64,000 bases of DNA, taken from positions 1 to 64,000 of the forward strand of contig JACFNC010000006.1 in assembly GCA_019455065.1 (NCBI GenBank), in the 5' to 3' direction. The position numbers and the translations under genes are program-made. This document shows positions 63,937 through 64,000 of the stretch, one piece after another. The notes under the pieces were generated by a model. The model did not search any database. It was not told where the DNA came from and was given only the letters and a program-made list of their open reading frames with translations. Origin of the DNA: Rhodospirillales bacterium (GTDB lineage Bacteria; Pseudomonadota; Alphaproteobacteria; Rhodospirillales; Magnetospirillaceae). Each line of letters begins with the position of its first letter. Within the stretch, counting starts at the first letter, position 1.

Positions 63937-64000
63937 TGCTTCGCCTCGAGGACGTGCACGCCTATTACGGCGAGAGCCACGTGCTGCAGGGCGTCAGCCT
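63936..64000 (+). CDS. ABC transporter ATP-binding protein, LivF type (partial)
   Basis: The first 21 residues of a second ATPase, MLRLEDVHAYYGESHVLQGV, cut by the end of the window. The YYGxSHVLQGVS start is that of LivF proteins. Its ATG overlaps the previous stop codon (TGATG), so it completes the five-gene transporter operon. Confidence 0.85.
   Translation, partial: MLRLEDVHAYYGESHVLQGVS

Overview
The window is GC-rich chromosomal DNA from an alphaproteobacterium, probably a member of the Rhodospirillales. This placement is inference. It rests on very high GC, gene content (usg, DUF3422, an alphaproteobacterial plant-type gshA, a CIRCE-controlled groESL) and the rplU-rpmA-obgE-proB / proA-nadD-rsfS-rlmH order. 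No rRNA, CRISPR array, insertion sequence, prophage or replication origin was seen. Coding density is high and no gap without a gene exceeds 300 bases.

Layout. 1-9.3 kb: tRNA-Ser(CGA), then the ribosome/proline/NAD block rplU, rpmA, obgE, proB ... proA, nadD, rsfS, rlmH. It is interrupted between proB and proA by a reverse-strand TauE/SafE permease and an OmpR-type two-component pair. 9.3-12.4 kb: PhzF-family enzyme, two small proteins, prfC. 12.7-16.3 kb: a NarL-type regulator, four small exported proteins and an ECF sigma factor. Two of the exported-protein genes carry exact GGAAC-N17-CGTT motifs, the promoter signature of the alphaproteobacterial general stress response. 16.6-22.4 kb: egtB-egtD (ergothioneine), an SPCA-like P-type ATPase, a lone receiver protein and a tiny Pmp3/YqaE protein. 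22.4-24.9 kb: groESL under a CIRCE operator, then usg.

24.9-38.4 kb: a VTT membrane protein with a glycosyltransferase, a very large iron-sulfur flavoprotein resembling a fused NfnB-NfnA, heme A synthase, DUF3422, tldD, chorismate mutase, gshA, rsmE, ubiA and a methyltransferase. 38.5-40.5 kb: the most unusual part, a CesT-type secretion chaperone followed by a 514-residue protein with phosphoinositide-kinase-like motifs. This looks like a chaperone-effector pair, and no secretion apparatus is in view.

40.5-50.8 kb: M23 peptidase, xseA, an orphan FtsX-type permease, purD, a macrodomain protein, an exported DsrE-like protein, tadA, a class I glutamine amidotransferase, a pseudouridine synthase, rsmD and a cytochrome c. 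51-54.7 kb: a three-gene surface-polysaccharide cassette. 54.7-60 kb: mutL, a HigBA-type toxin-antitoxin pair, an alcohol dehydrogenase and pgi. 60-64 kb: a branched-chain amino-acid-type ABC transporter operon that runs off the end of the window.

How genes may work together. The exported stress proteins, ergothioneine enzymes, GroESL, Pmp3-like protein and ECF sigma factor suggest a stress-tolerance neighbourhood at 12.7-24.4 kb. GshA could supply gamma-glutamylcysteine to EgtB. The chaperone and kinase-like protein form their own unit, whose target and export route cannot be read from this window.
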